A stretch of 55,684 nt of DNA from Chara braunii (GCA_003427395.1 BFEA01000562.1:772126-827809); one strand, 5' to 3'; shown: positions 8,651-18,715, counted from the first letter of the stretch. Notes: a model not told the origin generated them from the sequence alone. Numbers and translations are program-made.

Positions 8651-10114
8651 TTTCTTGATGTTGATGTTCCATTCGCATTCTCTCAGCCTCCAAGAAACGT
8701 CTCTCTGCCTGCAGTGCACCCCAAGCTGAGCGAATCTCACACCAAATTGACTGAGCCTCCTTTCGTGTCTTTAAGAGCTCTTTCTTATGTGCCACCATTC
8801 CAACAGATCTTATCTCCAATCCCTCCACCACCTCTTCCTCCACGTTCTCCTTTACCTCCAGCCTCGACCGGACTCTCAAACTCAAGCATGTTCCCTTATC
8901 TTCCCGATCTATCTCCTCCTCCTCCTCCTCCTCCTCCTCCCCCTCCTCCCCCTTCTCCTTCTCCTCTGTCTTGTCCTCCTCTCTCTCCTCCCCCTTCTCC
9001 TTCTCCTCCCTTTTGGCCTCCTCCTCCTCCTCCTCCTCCTTTTTCTCCTCCCTTGTCAAGCTCTCTCCCTTCTTGTTCCTTTTTTCTGCCTCCTCTTGCT
9101 CCTTGTTGCTGATGTCCTCATCCTCCTTATTCTCCCCTTCTTTGCCATTCGATTCCGCATGTTCCTCCTTCCTTTTCTCCTCCTCCTTCATCTCTTCCTC
9201 CACCACCTCCGTCACCTCCCATCTTAGCCGACCTTCAAGACTCAAGCATGTTCCCCCGTCTTTCCGACCTCCCTCCTCCTCCTTCCCCTCCTCCCCCTTC
9301 TCCTTCTCCTCCCTCTTGTCCTCCTCCTCCTCCTCCCCCTCCTGCCCCTCCTCCCCCTTTTCCTTCTCCTCCCTCTTGTCCTCCTCCTCCTCCTCCTCCC
9401 CCTTCTCCTCCCTTGCCAAGCTCTCTTCCTTCTTGTTCCTCTTTTCTGCCTTCTCTTGCTCCTTGTTGATGATGTCACCATCCTCCTTCTTCCCCCCTTC
9501 TTTGTCATTCCATTCCGCCTGTTCCTCCTTCCTTTTCTCCTTCTCATCCATCTCTTCCTCCACCACATCCTTCACCTCTCGTCTTAGCCAGCCTTCAGGA
9601 CTCGAGCATGTTCCCTCGTCTTTTCGTTCTCCCTCGTTCTCCTTCCCCTCCTCCCCCTTATCCTCATCTGCCTTCACCTCCTCCCTCTTTTCCTCCTCCT
9701 CCGCCTTCTGCTCCTCCCTCGTTTCCTCCTCGACCTTCTCCGCCTCCCTCTTTTCCTCCTCCCCCTTCTTCTCCTCCTGTGTCAAGCTCTCTTCCTTTTC
9801 GTTTCTCTTTTCTGCCTCCTCTTGATCCTTGCTGCCGATGTCCTTATTCTCATTATGCTCCTCTTTTTTGTCATCCAATTTTTCCTCTACCTCCTTCCTT
9901 TTCTCCTCCTCCTCCACTTCTTCCTCCACCTTCTCCTCCACCTCGAGTCTTAGCCCACCTTTTGGAATCAAGCATGTTCCCTTGGCTTCCAGTTCTCCCT
10001 CCTCCCCCTCCCAGTCCTCATCCTTCTCATCCCCCTCCTCCTCCCCCTCCTCCTCTTCCTCCTTCCCCCCCTCCTCCTCTTCCTCCTCTTCCTCCTCCTC
10101 TTCCTCCTTCCCCC

Positions 10115-10145
<31 letters not shown>

Positions 10146-10959
10146 CTCCTCTTCCTCCTCCTCTTCCACTACTGTCGGTGGTGCCTTTTCCATGGCGATC
10201 ACAACAGCTTCCGGCTCGTCTTGTGCGTCCTCCATATCCTCCTCCACCTCTTCCTTTTCTGTTCCCCCTCTCTTCACCTCCTCTTCATTCTCTCTCTCGT
10301 CGTCATCCTCCTCGTGTACGTGCAATCCGAGCACCCCTTCCCAACTTGAAGATGTTCCTTCCCCTCCAAACTCCACTTCATCCACTTGCAACGCTTGGAT
10401 TGCACTGCTCTTGTTCGCTGCCTCCGACAGTAGGTGTTGAAGGACTGATGGCATCATGGCTTCTGAGCATGATGATTCCGGAAAGCTGACTGCCTTACAT
10501 TTCACATCCATCGCCTGCTTACCCTTCCTTTCCACCTCTTCTTCTTCCCCCCTGGACATCTCCGATGATGACCCAACTGCTGTTCCACCATCCTTTCTGA
10601 GCACTTGCCAGTTACTTTTCTCCAGGTCTCGCACAACGCTAGCCAATTTCACTCTGCCAGCCTGTGTCCTTGCCGAAAGAGGAAGATGTAATCCACATGA
10701 AGTTTCCACTCTCATCGACTCCTGTAGCTCCCGCACTTCCGCCATCCTAAGTGCCAATGCACCTGCAGCTTCCCAGCTTTCAGATTCTGACGAACTCGCT
10801 GCATTATGTGAGAGGCTCTCCTCCGCAGCAACTAGAGAAGCATCCAACACTTGCACACGGTCTCTGCCTATTTTCGGTAAGGACCTCTCTGGAAATGGCT
10901 TAGCTTCAGATGCAGCAGACTCTGAACTTGAGCTGTCCCCAATGACATGGAGTATCTGG
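8651..10959 (-). CDS. Large Glu/Lys-rich coiled-coil exon
   Basis: A single open frame of ~769 codons on the minus strand. It is bounded upstream by a strong acceptor (TTGCTGTCTTGCCCCAG|ATACTCC) and downstream by AAAG|GTGAGG, so it looks like one internal exon. The first ~190 residues are Ser/Glu-rich and of normal complexity (for example ASLVAAEESLSHNAASSSES). Residues ~210-700 are dominated by Glu, Lys and Arg, with runs of up to about 18 Glu. They contain about four ~110-residue repeats, each opening with a GTC-S-EG-LR-EV-like line and then EEAEKRN-KEES. The end (RRFLEAERMRMEHQHQE) is again helical. This is probably a long, highly acidic, partly coiled-coil protein. Function is unknown and the repeats look expansion-prone. 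Confidence 0.6.
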
Positions 10960-11150
10960 GGCAAGACAGCAATAAAAAAAATTTACTCTATAGTCTCTAC
11001 TCTCTAGACTGGAGTCTATAGACTAGTTCATAGACTATTAGTATAGTTATTATTCTCGCACTGAGCTGCTTTACCAATCAAGGTTCAACCCACACGTTCA
11101 CGGAGAGATTATGACCTTGTGCATTCATGGAATAGACATTGAACAAACAA

Positions 11151-11168
11151 GTCCTTCGGGACATCCGT

Positions 11169-11200
<32 letters not shown>

Positions 11201-11290
11201 GGTTTGCTCCAGGATGACAACACATAACTCGAGAACCGGTCCAAATTAAAAATTAAAAAAAAGTACAAAAAAAAAGTTGACCGAACAACC
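11151..11290 (+). pseudogene. U6 retrocopy with poly(A) tail
   Basis: GTCCTTCGGGACATCCG, then TTAAAATTGGAACGATACAG and AGAAGATTAGCATGG match plant U6 exactly or nearly so over the first ~60 nt. The 3' third is rearranged (TTTGCTCCAGGATGACAAC, then CGAGAACCGGTCC). An A-rich tail follows to ~11275. TTGAACAAACAA just before the copy and TTGACCGAACAA just after the tail (10 of 12 matching) look like a decayed target-site duplication. No U6 promoter element (USE or TATA at the right spacing) is obvious upstream. Confidence 0.8.
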
Positions 11291-11299
11291 GAGTCGACG

Positions 11300-12080
11300 A
11301 TTCAGTCCAGACTGTCAGCTGATACATAAATCAAATTTATTAAATTGCAAGCAAGACTTAGCAAGTTGAAGAAACAATATATTCTCACACCTGGCCACAA
11401 GGAAGAGATTCAAGAAAATGATTGCCTATCGGGATAGACATGTCTGTCTGATACTGCCTATTGGCATAGACATGTCTTATACTGCAGAGTCTGTGCAGAC
11501 TGTCTGTCTCTGTACTTGTCGTATTAGGCAAATATTCTGGAAATTGAACCTGGTTTCATCTTGTCATTGCAGACACTTCTGCACTGCAGACTGCCTGTCT
11601 ATCAGTAGGTAAATTGAACTTGGTTTCAGCTCTCAATCCCATTCAAAACGCAGCCGATTCTGGTTGACGTTGAGTTCTGGGCCTTCTGGCCCACGAAACA
11701 AGTTGCAAAATGAAGCAGTATACAACACACACTCAAAGACTACGCAATCTCGCTCCAAGGGAGGAGAACAGGGCATTCAAGAATTATTACAGGATCGCTT
11801 TCTTGGATGTATCCCTAACAGCATTACAGCCAGATTCAATTGAAAGGACCGTAGCATTGAGCATTTCTTGAAAATCTATGCTCCCATATACCACCGTCTT
11901 GTGTCGACGACTAGAGAGGAAAGGTGGCCTATTGCCGGAGCCATTGTTTTGTACAGTCTCTGACGAGAAAAAAGAGTAGAAGTTCTCACCAGACTCACCG
12001 GAGGCAACTTTCTTCTGTACCACCTATCCTATCTTTAGCAATATATAATATATATATAACGTCACAAATAGAATATATAT
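11300..12080. other. Mostly unassigned; fragment of the 4.8-5.2 kb repeat
   Basis: CTTTCTTGGATGTATCCCTA and the following CAGCATTACAGCCAG near 11.80 kb correspond to the repeat duplicated at 4.97-5.15 kb. GACGAGAAAAAAGAG with CAACTTTCTTCTG near 11.96 kb parallels 5.28-5.33 kb, in a similar order. A duplicated motif (ATAGACATGTCT) occurs twice at 11.43-11.48 kb. A 78-codon minus-strand frame (11787-12023) may be an exon, but it overlaps the repeat. Confidence 0.4.
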
Positions 12081-12084
12081 ATAT

Positions 12085-12620
12085 CGTCAATATTGTATTT
12101 CCATCCATCCTTCATGTCTGTCCTCTTCCGCCCTCCCTCCTCTTCCTCCTACACCTCGCTGCGTCTCTCGCTCCCTCCCTCCGTGTCCCTCCCTGGATCC
12201 TTCACTTCATCCCTATGTTCCTCCATCCATGTCCCTCTGTCCATCCATCCATTCACCAGCCTGTATCTTCTTCTGTTCATCCATCCTTCCTCATGTCCAC
12301 CCGTCCCTACCCATCCCTCCCTCCCTCCCTGTGTCCCTCCTTGCACCCTTCCCTCCATCCCTCTATTCCTCATCAATGTCCGATCCACTCGTCTGTCTCT
12401 TTTTCTGCCTATCCATGATTTCCTACATCCATCCATCCGTCCCTCTATCATCCTGTTCTCCTGTCTCTCCATTTCTGTCCTGTCCACCCTCCGTCCTGCC
12501 AACCTTCCGTCCACCATATCCGCCCCTACGTCTGTCTGTCCGCCTGTTCCCCCACCCACCTGTTTGCCCGCCCGTTCGTCCACCTGCCCTCCTGCCCCTT
12601 TTACCATTCATCCATCCATC
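12085..12620. repeat. Pyrimidine-rich (TCCATCC)-type degenerate repeat
   Basis: About 530 bases of CCATCCATCC, CTCCCTCC and related motifs on the plus strand, strongly biased to C and T. All six frames carry long open stretches of Pro/Ser or Gly/Arg, which is a compositional artefact. It would sit within an intron of the minus-strand gene at 8651-13114. Confidence 0.85.
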
Positions 12621-12643
12621 AACCTCTTGCGAGTTATTCGTAC

Positions 12644-12713
12644 CACTCAACGGACTCCTGATCCTCTGCAAGTCAACAGCAAGTTCACGAAGTGGCACAT
12701 GAGAGAGCACCGT
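12644..12713 (-). CDS. Possible short exon of the coiled-coil gene
   Basis: On the minus strand, after GGACTGCAAG, an open 70-nt segment reads TVLSHVPLRELAVDLQRIRS and then PLS, ending at a GTACGA donor. It starts in phase 0, matching the phase-0 donor of the exon at 12929-13114. The acceptor has a moderate pyrimidine tract (TATCTTCTCCTC). The order and strand are consistent with a second exon of the same gene, but the segment is short. Confidence 0.3.
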
Positions 12714-12928
12714 CTTGCAGTCCATTGAGGAGAAGATATACCTTCTCCTTAATTGGGCCTCTCCGAGTATCGGCAAAATAGTAAAATACCACCATTGTGG
12801 TAGGCGCACATTGCCATGATGACATCAGTGCCTGACGGACTAAAATAAACTCAAATACACTAACCTTGCATGCAAAACTAGAGGCTCAAATTTGAATTTC
12901 TTGCTGGACGGGGTTATCGCACTCTTAC

Positions 12929-13114
12929 CCGGTCTTGGGCTTCCTTCTCGAAAAGCATGTGCAAATGGTGGTTACCAATCGCATCATGTTTACTGTCCTG
13001 ACCACCAGCAGCATCATGAGCGCCCATTTCATCCACTCTGACAGAATCTGCAGACTGCAGCTGTGTCGGTGCATTGACTGCCACCTCCTGTCTTACGATG
13101 TCCTTGTCGTCCAT
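12929..13114 (-). CDS. Candidate first coding exon
   Basis: An ATG at 13114 on the minus strand opens 62 codons starting MDDKDIVRQEVAVNAPTQL and ending LHMLFEKEAQDR. They end exactly at an excellent donor, CGG|GTAAGAGT (12928). The peptide is polar with a helical end. No pyrimidine tract precedes the ATG, which supports an initiating exon rather than an internal one. With the segment at 12644-12713 and the Glu-rich exon it could form one minus-strand gene of 6 kb or more. No TATA box was assigned with confidence. Confidence 0.4.
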
Positions 13115-13644
13115 TTCTTCAACCTATCACGTACCTTCTCCCCCTTCCCCCACCCCCTCCTCTCTGTGTGTGTGTCTGTATGTGCATGTTTCACACCACA
13201 AATTATATACAAACAGAAACAACTTGACAGATACAAGAAGAGAACAGACAGAAGAAGAAGAAAAGCAAGAAATCCCACGTCAGCATTTACTCCTATCACT
13301 GTCTCAACGTCTGATACTACGTATTTAGCGTGGGTATTATGCGGCTCACATAGATCGGGTGGAGGGGGGTGGAGGGGGGGGAATAGGTCTTCAGTCTACG
13401 CCATGTATTGCGTCCGGAACAGTGCATAAACCCTAAACCAAAAAAGGACATAACTTTTCAAAGAAAAAACAGTGGTGCTCTCCAACCATGGAATCCCTCA
13501 TCATCTAATCGCAGATGTCGCAAGCCGGAGTTTGAACTGGCCCTAGCGGGCCTAAACAGAAAATACAGCGAGAATTCTGTGCGAATGCCGTGAAGTTGTG
13601 AACAGGGCACTGAAGCAAGTCACCGTGAATTCCTGAGATCATTT

Positions 13645-13810
13645 CCAAGTTTCCGACTCGGGCTTGCAAGTCTCCGACTCGGGCTTGCAAGTTTCGGACT
13701 CGGGCTTCCAAGTTTCGGACTCAGGCTTCCAAGTTTCGGACTCGGGCTTCCAAGTTTCGGACTCGGGCTTCCAAGTTTCGGACTCGGGCTTCCAAGTTTC
13801 GGACTCGGCC
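13645..13810. repeat. 21-bp minisatellite
   Basis: About eight tandem units of AAGTTTCGGACTCGGGCTTCC with a few substitutions. Because 21 is divisible by 3, the minus strand carries an open frame of repeated LGSPSPK heptapeptides (13620-13919). Nothing outside the repeat supports it as a gene. There are no spacers, so it is not a CRISPR array. Confidence 0.92.
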
Positions 13811-14184
13811 TTCCAACAAGAGGAGGATTTCCAAGTTGTCTGACTAACTGTGCCATCATGCAGGATGGCACTTTGGAAGACAACATCTGTTTCAACTTAA
13901 ACCACGTCATAGACTGCATTCCTCTACACTGGAGAGACCTACTAAAAACAGATAAAAAATGGCATTACGGAGACTGGGCTACCACCACTAACTCCTCTTC
14001 CAACAAGAGGAGGATTTCCAAGTTGTCTGACTAACTGTGCCATCATGCAGGATGGCACTTTGGAAGAGAAAATCTGTTTCAACTTAAACCACGTCATAGA
14101 CAGCATTCCTCTACACTGGAGAGACCTACTAAAAACAGATAAAAAATGGCATTACGGAGACTGGGCTACCACCACTAACTCCTC
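13811..14184. repeat. 187-bp direct tandem duplication
   Basis: The segment beginning TTCCAACAAGAGGAGGATTT occurs at 13811-13997 and again at 13998-14184 with only a few differences. The near identity indicates a recent event, or an assembly duplication. The second copy continues into a short open frame at 14045-14278. Confidence 0.93.
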
Positions 14185-14278
14185 TTCAATTCAGGAAGTC
14201 CTTTCCTTCAAGAACTATGAACCCCACAACAATAGGTGGATATGCTGTGACACATACACATCAGAGGACCGTGAGTGA
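14045..14278 (+). pseudogene. ORF fragment of unknown origin
   Basis: A 77-codon frame reads MQDGTLEEKICFNLNHVIDS, then IPLHWRDLLKTDKKWHYGDW and so on to a stop. The composition is that of a real globular protein rather than a repeat, and the upstream 187-bp copy carries the same reading. The spacing of aromatic and charged residues reminds me of the C-terminal part of a LINE polyprotein, but no diagnostic motif is present, so this is only a guess. It immediately precedes a SINE-like element. Confidence 0.3.
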
Positions 14279-14299
14279 GTACTTAATACTTATTGTAAT

Positions 14300-14405
14300 C
14301 CTTTCTGACTTGCCGGTGGAATAGGTACCGGACTGATGCTCCCCAGAATGGAAAAGGAGCCAGAACCATAATGTTCTTTTTTTTTTTAATTTTTTTTTTT
14401 TTTAA
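14300..14405 (+). mobile_element. SINE-like retroposon fragment (family R1)
   Basis: CTGACTTGCCGGTGGAATAGG (split by one base from the 6.5-kb copy), CGGACTGATGCTCCCCAGAA and AAGGAGCCAGAACCATAATG match the copies at 6.46-6.65 and 14.65-15.06 kb. It ends in a T/A-rich tract rather than a clean A run. Confidence 0.65.
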
Positions 14406-14645
14406 AGAAGGCTGGGAGCGATGTCATGAGTCCATAGTTCCTGCATCGAACAACATGAGAAGTCCACTTCAAGTTGCACAACCATAAACAGCCATTTGTT
14501 AAAACTTAAAAGTTAAAACGGACATTTTATATTTCTTGAACAAAATTGAATGCACAGAGTGCTCTGCTCTATTTTTGCAATGTAGTACCAGACAGCTTTC
14601 AAGCTGAGAGGAGCGAACGGCACCGTAGTTGTCTAGGCAGGGGTG

Positions 14646-15070
14646 AGCGGCTTATCAAGGGAAGAAATCAATGCCATCTACTCGGACCTGCCGACTGTTA
14701 CGGGAAGGGGCGTGGGTGAGTTCCACTATGTAAAATTTGACTCGCCGGTGGAACAGGACCCGGACTGACGTTCTTTTCTCGGCCTTTTGGCTAAGATCAA
14801 GTGTAGTATCTGTTCTGATCAGTTTAATATCTGATCCGTAGTCCATCGGACCACACGATATTAAATTATTTTTTCTGGGCCACAGAGGGGTCGTACGAGT
14901 AAGATTGCTTACTCGACCCCTCCAGTGTTGCCTCTGTATTGCACTGCAGCAGAGTGCGGTGCAGCCGTCCCCCTCGGGGAGAAAAAAAAAAGAAAAAAAA
15001 AAAAAGGAACCGGACTGACGTTCCCCAGAATGGAAAGGAGCCAGAGCCATAAGGTTCTGGTTGGTTGTTT
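14646..15070 (+). mobile_element. SINE-like retroposon (family R1) split by a U2 insertion
   Basis: The left part, to 14773, holds CGTGGGTGAGTTCC and GACTCGCCGGTGGAACAGGA. The right part resumes at ~15006 with CCGGACTGACGTTCCCCAGA and GAGCCAGAGCCATAAGGTTC. Together they rebuild the R1 backbone seen at 6.5 kb. The interruption is the U2 retrocopy and its tail, so the R1 copy is older than the U2 insertion. Confidence 0.8.
14774..15005 (+). pseudogene. U2 snRNA retrocopy, poly(A)-tailed
   Basis: TTTTCTCGGCCTTTTGGCTA, AGATCAAGTGTAGTATCTG and CAGTTTAATATCTGATCC are the conserved U2 5' domain, including the branch-point-recognition region (GTGTAGTATC). GGACCACACGATATTAAAT and an AT6-type Sm-like site follow, then two 3' stem-loops (GTCGTACGAGTAAGATTGC and the segment to CCCCCTCGGGG). 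An A-rich tail of about 24 nt ends the insert. Flanking 18-mers at 14756-14773 and 15006-15023 (GGACCCGGACTGACGTTC versus GGAACCGGACTGACGTTC) are the target-site duplication. The body is well preserved, but the insertion context shows it is a retrocopy. Confidence 0.9.
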
Positions 15071-15139
15071 TTTTTTTTTTTTTTTTTTTAATTTAATTAA
15101 AGGAAACCTGCTTATTTGGCCCCACAATGTCACCATTTT

Positions 15140-15547
15140 TCAGCTCCTGAGGGACTGTCTGCACTTAGCTGAAGTCCAGATACATCTATGGGGTCCGGCG
15201 TTTTCAGAAGCAACATTCTCAGGGCCAAACAAGTTGGTTTCAATGCCGTTCAAAAAATATAGAATGTATGTTGTGGCGCCAGAACAGAAGGCGAGAGGAA
15301 AACCAAGTGATTCCAACTTCATGTTCTCGAGTTGCAGAGCACAATCCGAACTGCGGCAATGTTTAAGGATTCGTTCCGCCTTAAAGCCTTGCTTCCTATT
15401 GTCATTGCCATTATAGCACGTGTGTAGCCCAGCCATGCAGATTTTTGACGTCGTCCCCACCTTCCTCCAGTATATCACTGACAGTTTTTTGCGACTGCAG
15501 CACACATCGTTGTGATGTCTCTTAACAACACAAAACGAGGGTTGCAC
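15140..15547 (-). CDS. Unassigned 135-codon open frame
   Basis: A minus-strand frame of ordinary composition reads ICMAGLHTCYNGNDNRKQ and then GFKAERILKHCRSSDCALQ. It is not repetitive, but shows no domain I recognise. The plus strand is also open over much of the region (14925-15416). It may be an exon or a decayed element. Confidence 0.2.
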   Translation of the reverse strand: MQPSFCVVKRHHNDVCCSRKKLSVIYWRKVGTTSKICMAGLHTCYNGNDNRKQGFKAERILKHCRSSDCALQLENMKLESLGFPLAFCSGATTYILYFLNGIETNLFGPENVASENAGPHRCIWTSAKCRQSLRS

Positions 15548-15574
15548 TCGTTATAGGACTTAACCCAACATCTA

Positions 15575-15609
<35 letters not shown>

Positions 15610-15920
15610 ATGAAGTCAAAGTACACCAGGGGCGAGAACTCGAGTTATCGTTCGGGGAGGGCTGGCTAAGGTAGCCAATGGTGCCCCTCCCATCTAAAAA
15701 ATTGAAGGGCACAGAAAAAAAAATTAGGCCCAGTATTCCTTGTTAAATCTTTTTTTTTCCGAAGGACCCCTGCAGTGTACCTGCAAGGGTCCCAACATCT
15801 CAAGAGACATTGACCGGAATTCGTGTGAGACACGAGCAGGCCAGCAATATATGTTCTGGTTTCGAAGTCAGGTCTGCTTTCTAGCAGTTATGGGTTACAT
15901 TACTACCGTAGCTCTCTGTT

Positions 15921-16345
15921 TCTTTTGTTTCGTTTTCCGACGAGCAGTGACCCTAAGAGCCTTGCTCCACTCGTCACTACTTGCACAAAAGACAAAACAT
16001 ATGGCATCGTCTGGTTCCATGTTCCAACAGAAGATTCATTCCTCTCTTTCTTTTGTTTCGTTTTTTTCTTTTTTCTTTTTTTTTCTTTTGTTTCGTTTTC
16101 CTACCAGCAGTGGCCCTAAGAGCCTTGCTCCACTCGTCAGTGCTTGCATAAAAGACAAAACATATGGCGACGTATGGTTCCATGTTCCAGTAGTAGATTC
16201 ATTTCTCTCTTTCTTTTGTTTCGGTTTTTTTTTTTTTTTCCCTACGAGCAGTGGCCCTAAGAGCCTTGCTCCACTCGTCACTACTTGCACAAAAGACAAA
16301 ACATATGGCGACGTATGGTTCCATGTTCTAGCAAAAGATTCATTC
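15921..16345. repeat. Three-copy tandem repeat (CTTGCTCCACTCGTC family)
   Basis: Three units start near 15921, 16084 and 16212. Each contains TTTTGTTTCG, GCAGTGNCCCTAAGAGCC, TTGCTCCACTCGTCA, GCACAAAAGACAAAACATAT and GGTTCCATGTTC. Read in reverse, this is related to the right halves of the GGGCCTCG-ended elements at 18716-18837 and 40553-40752 (TTTTGTCTTTTGTNCAT and AGCGAGGCC), so it is probably a tandem derivative of that family. Confidence 0.8.
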
Positions 16346-16639
16346 AAGTTTTGCGCATTTGGTGAGTAGTGGAGGGAAGCCCTGAAAAGCACGTGGTGAG
16401 TGGGCCTGCTACTGCCCAAAAACTCGCTTTCTCAGTGGTCCCATAACTGCTGAAACACGGACCTTAATGTGAATCAACAGCATATATACTTGGCGTGCGG
16501 GGGGGGAATGGGGTGGATCTGGTGGGGGGCAGCACCATTGCAGAGATGATGGATCTGCAGATACCAAGGGGGTTCAGGAATACCACCTATGCGCCCCCCA
16601 CCCCTATATATAAAAAATAAATAAAAAATAAATAAATAA

Positions 16640-17460
16640 AACTACGTCCGCATTCGCTGTTTTTCGGAGCCTGTTTACGTTCGGGCGAACGTGTTCACGT
16701 TCGCCGGAGAACGCAAACGGGGTGCTACGCAGGATTACACCTGTCTTCGCTCGGTCCCGGATGCTCCTCTTTTAATCCCTCCAAACGAGTCACAAATGCG
16801 CCACGTTAAGAGGAAGATCCCTCGTGGACTCGACACACAACATCCTCACCGTACTTTACATATAGTACTCATCCTCCAAACCAGTGGCCTTTCCAACACA
16901 TGCACTTCACCAGATTGGCACGGCTCACTTCGCGACTTCACAACACGGAGTCCCCTGTAAACTTGGCTCATAGCATCCTCACCACACTTTCAAACCAGCT
17001 TCTATTCTAACACATGTACTTCCCAGATTGATACGGCTCACTTCACGACTTCCTATTTTCGCACGTGCGTAGAAAAAACAACGCAGCTATCGGTAACTCC
17101 TCGATACTCCCTCTTCTTTCCTTGATGCTAAGTTTCGGGCTTTCATTAGATCAGCGATACTTTCTCTTCAGATCCCTCCAATCCATCGTTCTCCTCCCCC
17201 CTATCATCTATGCGCTCGTGATATGCGCAACAATGACACTTCTAGGGATGATTTGTACCAATCAGCGCGTTAGCACTTAGACACTTGTCTAATGTTCGTC
17301 ACTTCGGATGATGACTTGTGTCAATCGATGTGTTAGCACTTGTACACTTGCAACCCTACAGGCCGACTTGATTCGAAATTCCCCCCCGTCTTCCATCCGC
17401 CCATGAGACCACCGCCGTTACTTCGGTTGATGATTTGTACCAGAAAGTAGCGCTGTCGGG
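16640..17460. repeat. Degenerate tandem repeats (GATGATTTGTACCAATC family)
   Basis: A ~60-bp unit, roughly CTTCGGATGATGATTTGTAC then CAATC, GTTAGCACTTGNACACTTG, recurs several times between 17.22 and 17.44 kb. Similar copies occur at 20.20-20.33 kb. Upstream, two copies of a segment with ACACATGCACTTC, CAGATTGGCACGGCTCAC are at ~16.88-17.06 kb, and a further relative is near 20.71 kb. Shared sequence on both sides of 17.7-20.2 kb suggests the hairpin-rich block was inserted into this repeat. Confidence 0.6.
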
Positions 17461-17919
17461 ACAAAAATCCCTGTGAGGGTTTTCGCCCGAGATTTTCGAG
17501 GTCAGACACCGTCCGACCTTTTTTGTTGGATTGGGAGACTTGATGAGATTGACATTATCCAAGTTATTCAGACATGACCTATGACTGATAGACAAAAAGT
17601 TTCCGACGTTAGTCCAAACGCGTGTGGCGTCCACGAGTAACGGATGTGAATGGTAATGCTCCGTTTTGTCGAAGCCGCAGGAGTATGCGGACATGGGAAC
17701 GGTAAAACTAAACCTATTCTACCTAAAATAGAGTCGCGCGGCTTAGTAGCCGCGCGATTCAGGGCCTGAATGGGCTAAAAAGGGGGATGCGCCGGGTATA
17801 GGGCCACGGCGCAGAAGGAGTGGGGAGTTTTGTTTGAACCGCGGAAGTTGACACCGAACCAGGGGGTGGCTAGGCCAATGCCAGGGTGGGGCGGCCGGCC
17901 GATAGGGTAAGGTTTGCAA

Positions 17920-18045
17920 GCAGCGTCTACAAGGCCGCAGATAGGCAGGGCCTGCAGGACCACAGGCAAGCAGGCAGGGCCTGCAGGGCCACAGGCCGAC
18001 GGGCTGGGCCTGCGAGGCCACAGGCAGGCGGGGCCGCAAAGCCCC
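17920..18045. repeat. GC-rich minisatellite (GGGCCTGCAGGNCCACAGGC)
   Basis: Three to four degenerate ~40-bp units built on GGGCCTGCAGG and CCACAGGC motifs. They lie within the hairpin-rich block. Similar GGCCTG-rich composition is seen at 21.2-21.5 kb and in the LTR at 45.0-45.2 kb. Confidence 0.75.
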
Positions 18046-18110
18046 AGCATGGGGGGATAACGAATGGGCCAGCTCTTCATAAAGAAGAACTGCTCCTATC
18101 AGTATCGTGA

Positions 18111-18207
18111 TAGGAGCCAGCCCAGTAGGTTACAACACTAGAGTTTCACCCGTTGGGTACTGGGATCGAAACTGAGAACCCGCATATACCACTGGGCTGG
18201 CTCCTTT
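18111..18207 (-). other. tRNA-like segment bounded by a 15-bp inverted repeat
   Basis: AGGAGCCAGCCCAGT at 18111 is matched by its reverse complement ending at 18207. On the minus strand the interior reads CCCAGTGGTATATGCGGGTT then TTTCGATCCC, which resembles a degenerate A box and a B box. It cannot fold as a canonical tRNA that I can draw. A tRNA-derived retroposon head or a foldback element are the alternatives. Confidence 0.35.
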
Positions 18208-18298
18208 TGGAGCTGGCCGTTGCTGTTGGAGGCCAGCGCGGTCAGATCTGGCCGTCCGATGGTAGAAATCGCACGGCCCAGATCTGGCGCGCGCAGAT

Positions 18299-18361
18299 CT
18301 GCATAGCCCCTGCGTGAGGATGACACGCATGAATCGAGAAATGGTCCATTTTTTTTTTTTA
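18299..18361 (+). pseudogene. 5'-truncated U6 fragment with T-tract
   Basis: GCATAGCCCCTGCGTGAGGA, TGACACGCATGAATCGAG and AAATGGTCCA match the 3' half of plant U6, followed by a 14-nt T run like an extended native U6 terminus, then A-rich sequence. The 5' half is absent, as expected for incomplete reverse transcription. Confidence 0.75.
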
Positions 18362-18715
18362 TAGAAAAAAAAAAAAAGAATGAAAAAAAAATGAGGGAAA
18401 ACTTACAAGCCGCATTTGGACGCGTAAGCGTCCGGATACGGGTCTTGTAGAGATGGCAACGACGTCAAGGTAAGCCGTTCCTCCTTTTTTTTGTTTTGTT
18501 TGTTTGTTTGCTTGTTTGTTTTTGGGGCCACTAGGCCGAAACGACGCGTAGGGGGGGGGTAGCCGTTGGAAAAGAAAGTAATATAAGGAAAAAAAAAAAA
18601 AAAAAAAAAAAAAACCTAACTAAAACGCAGTGCCACTTGGCACACCTGCATGTGACTGGGGCATTTTCAGCCCCAGTGCTTTGACAGTGCCTGCCCGTTT
18701 AAAACGGGCAGCTAT

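Noticed and set aside
8714-10489. Long plus-strand frames rich in Pro, Ser and Leu (up to 293 codons)
   Set aside because: They are complements of the GAG/GAA-rich minus-strand exon. CTC/TCC repeats keep all frames open and there is no independent support.
11151-11250. Functional U6 gene
   Set aside because: The first 60 nt are excellent, but the 3' third is rearranged, an A tail follows and there is no T-run terminator at the proper place.
12093-12728. Long ORFs on both strands (152-211 codons)
   Set aside because: They lie in a degenerate TCCATCC repeat whose composition lacks stop codons.
13620-13919. CRISPR-like or Pro/Ser-repeat protein from the 21-bp repeats
   Set aside because: The repeats are directly contiguous without unique spacers, and the peptide repeat only reflects a period divisible by three.
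14774-15005. Functional U2 snRNA gene
   Set aside because: It interrupts a retroposon, has a poly(A) tail and an 18-bp target duplication, and shows no upstream snRNA promoter element.
18111-18207. Functional tRNA gene
   Set aside because: Box-like motifs exist on the minus strand, but acceptor, D and anticodon arms do not fold. The 15-bp outer inverted repeat is not a tRNA feature.
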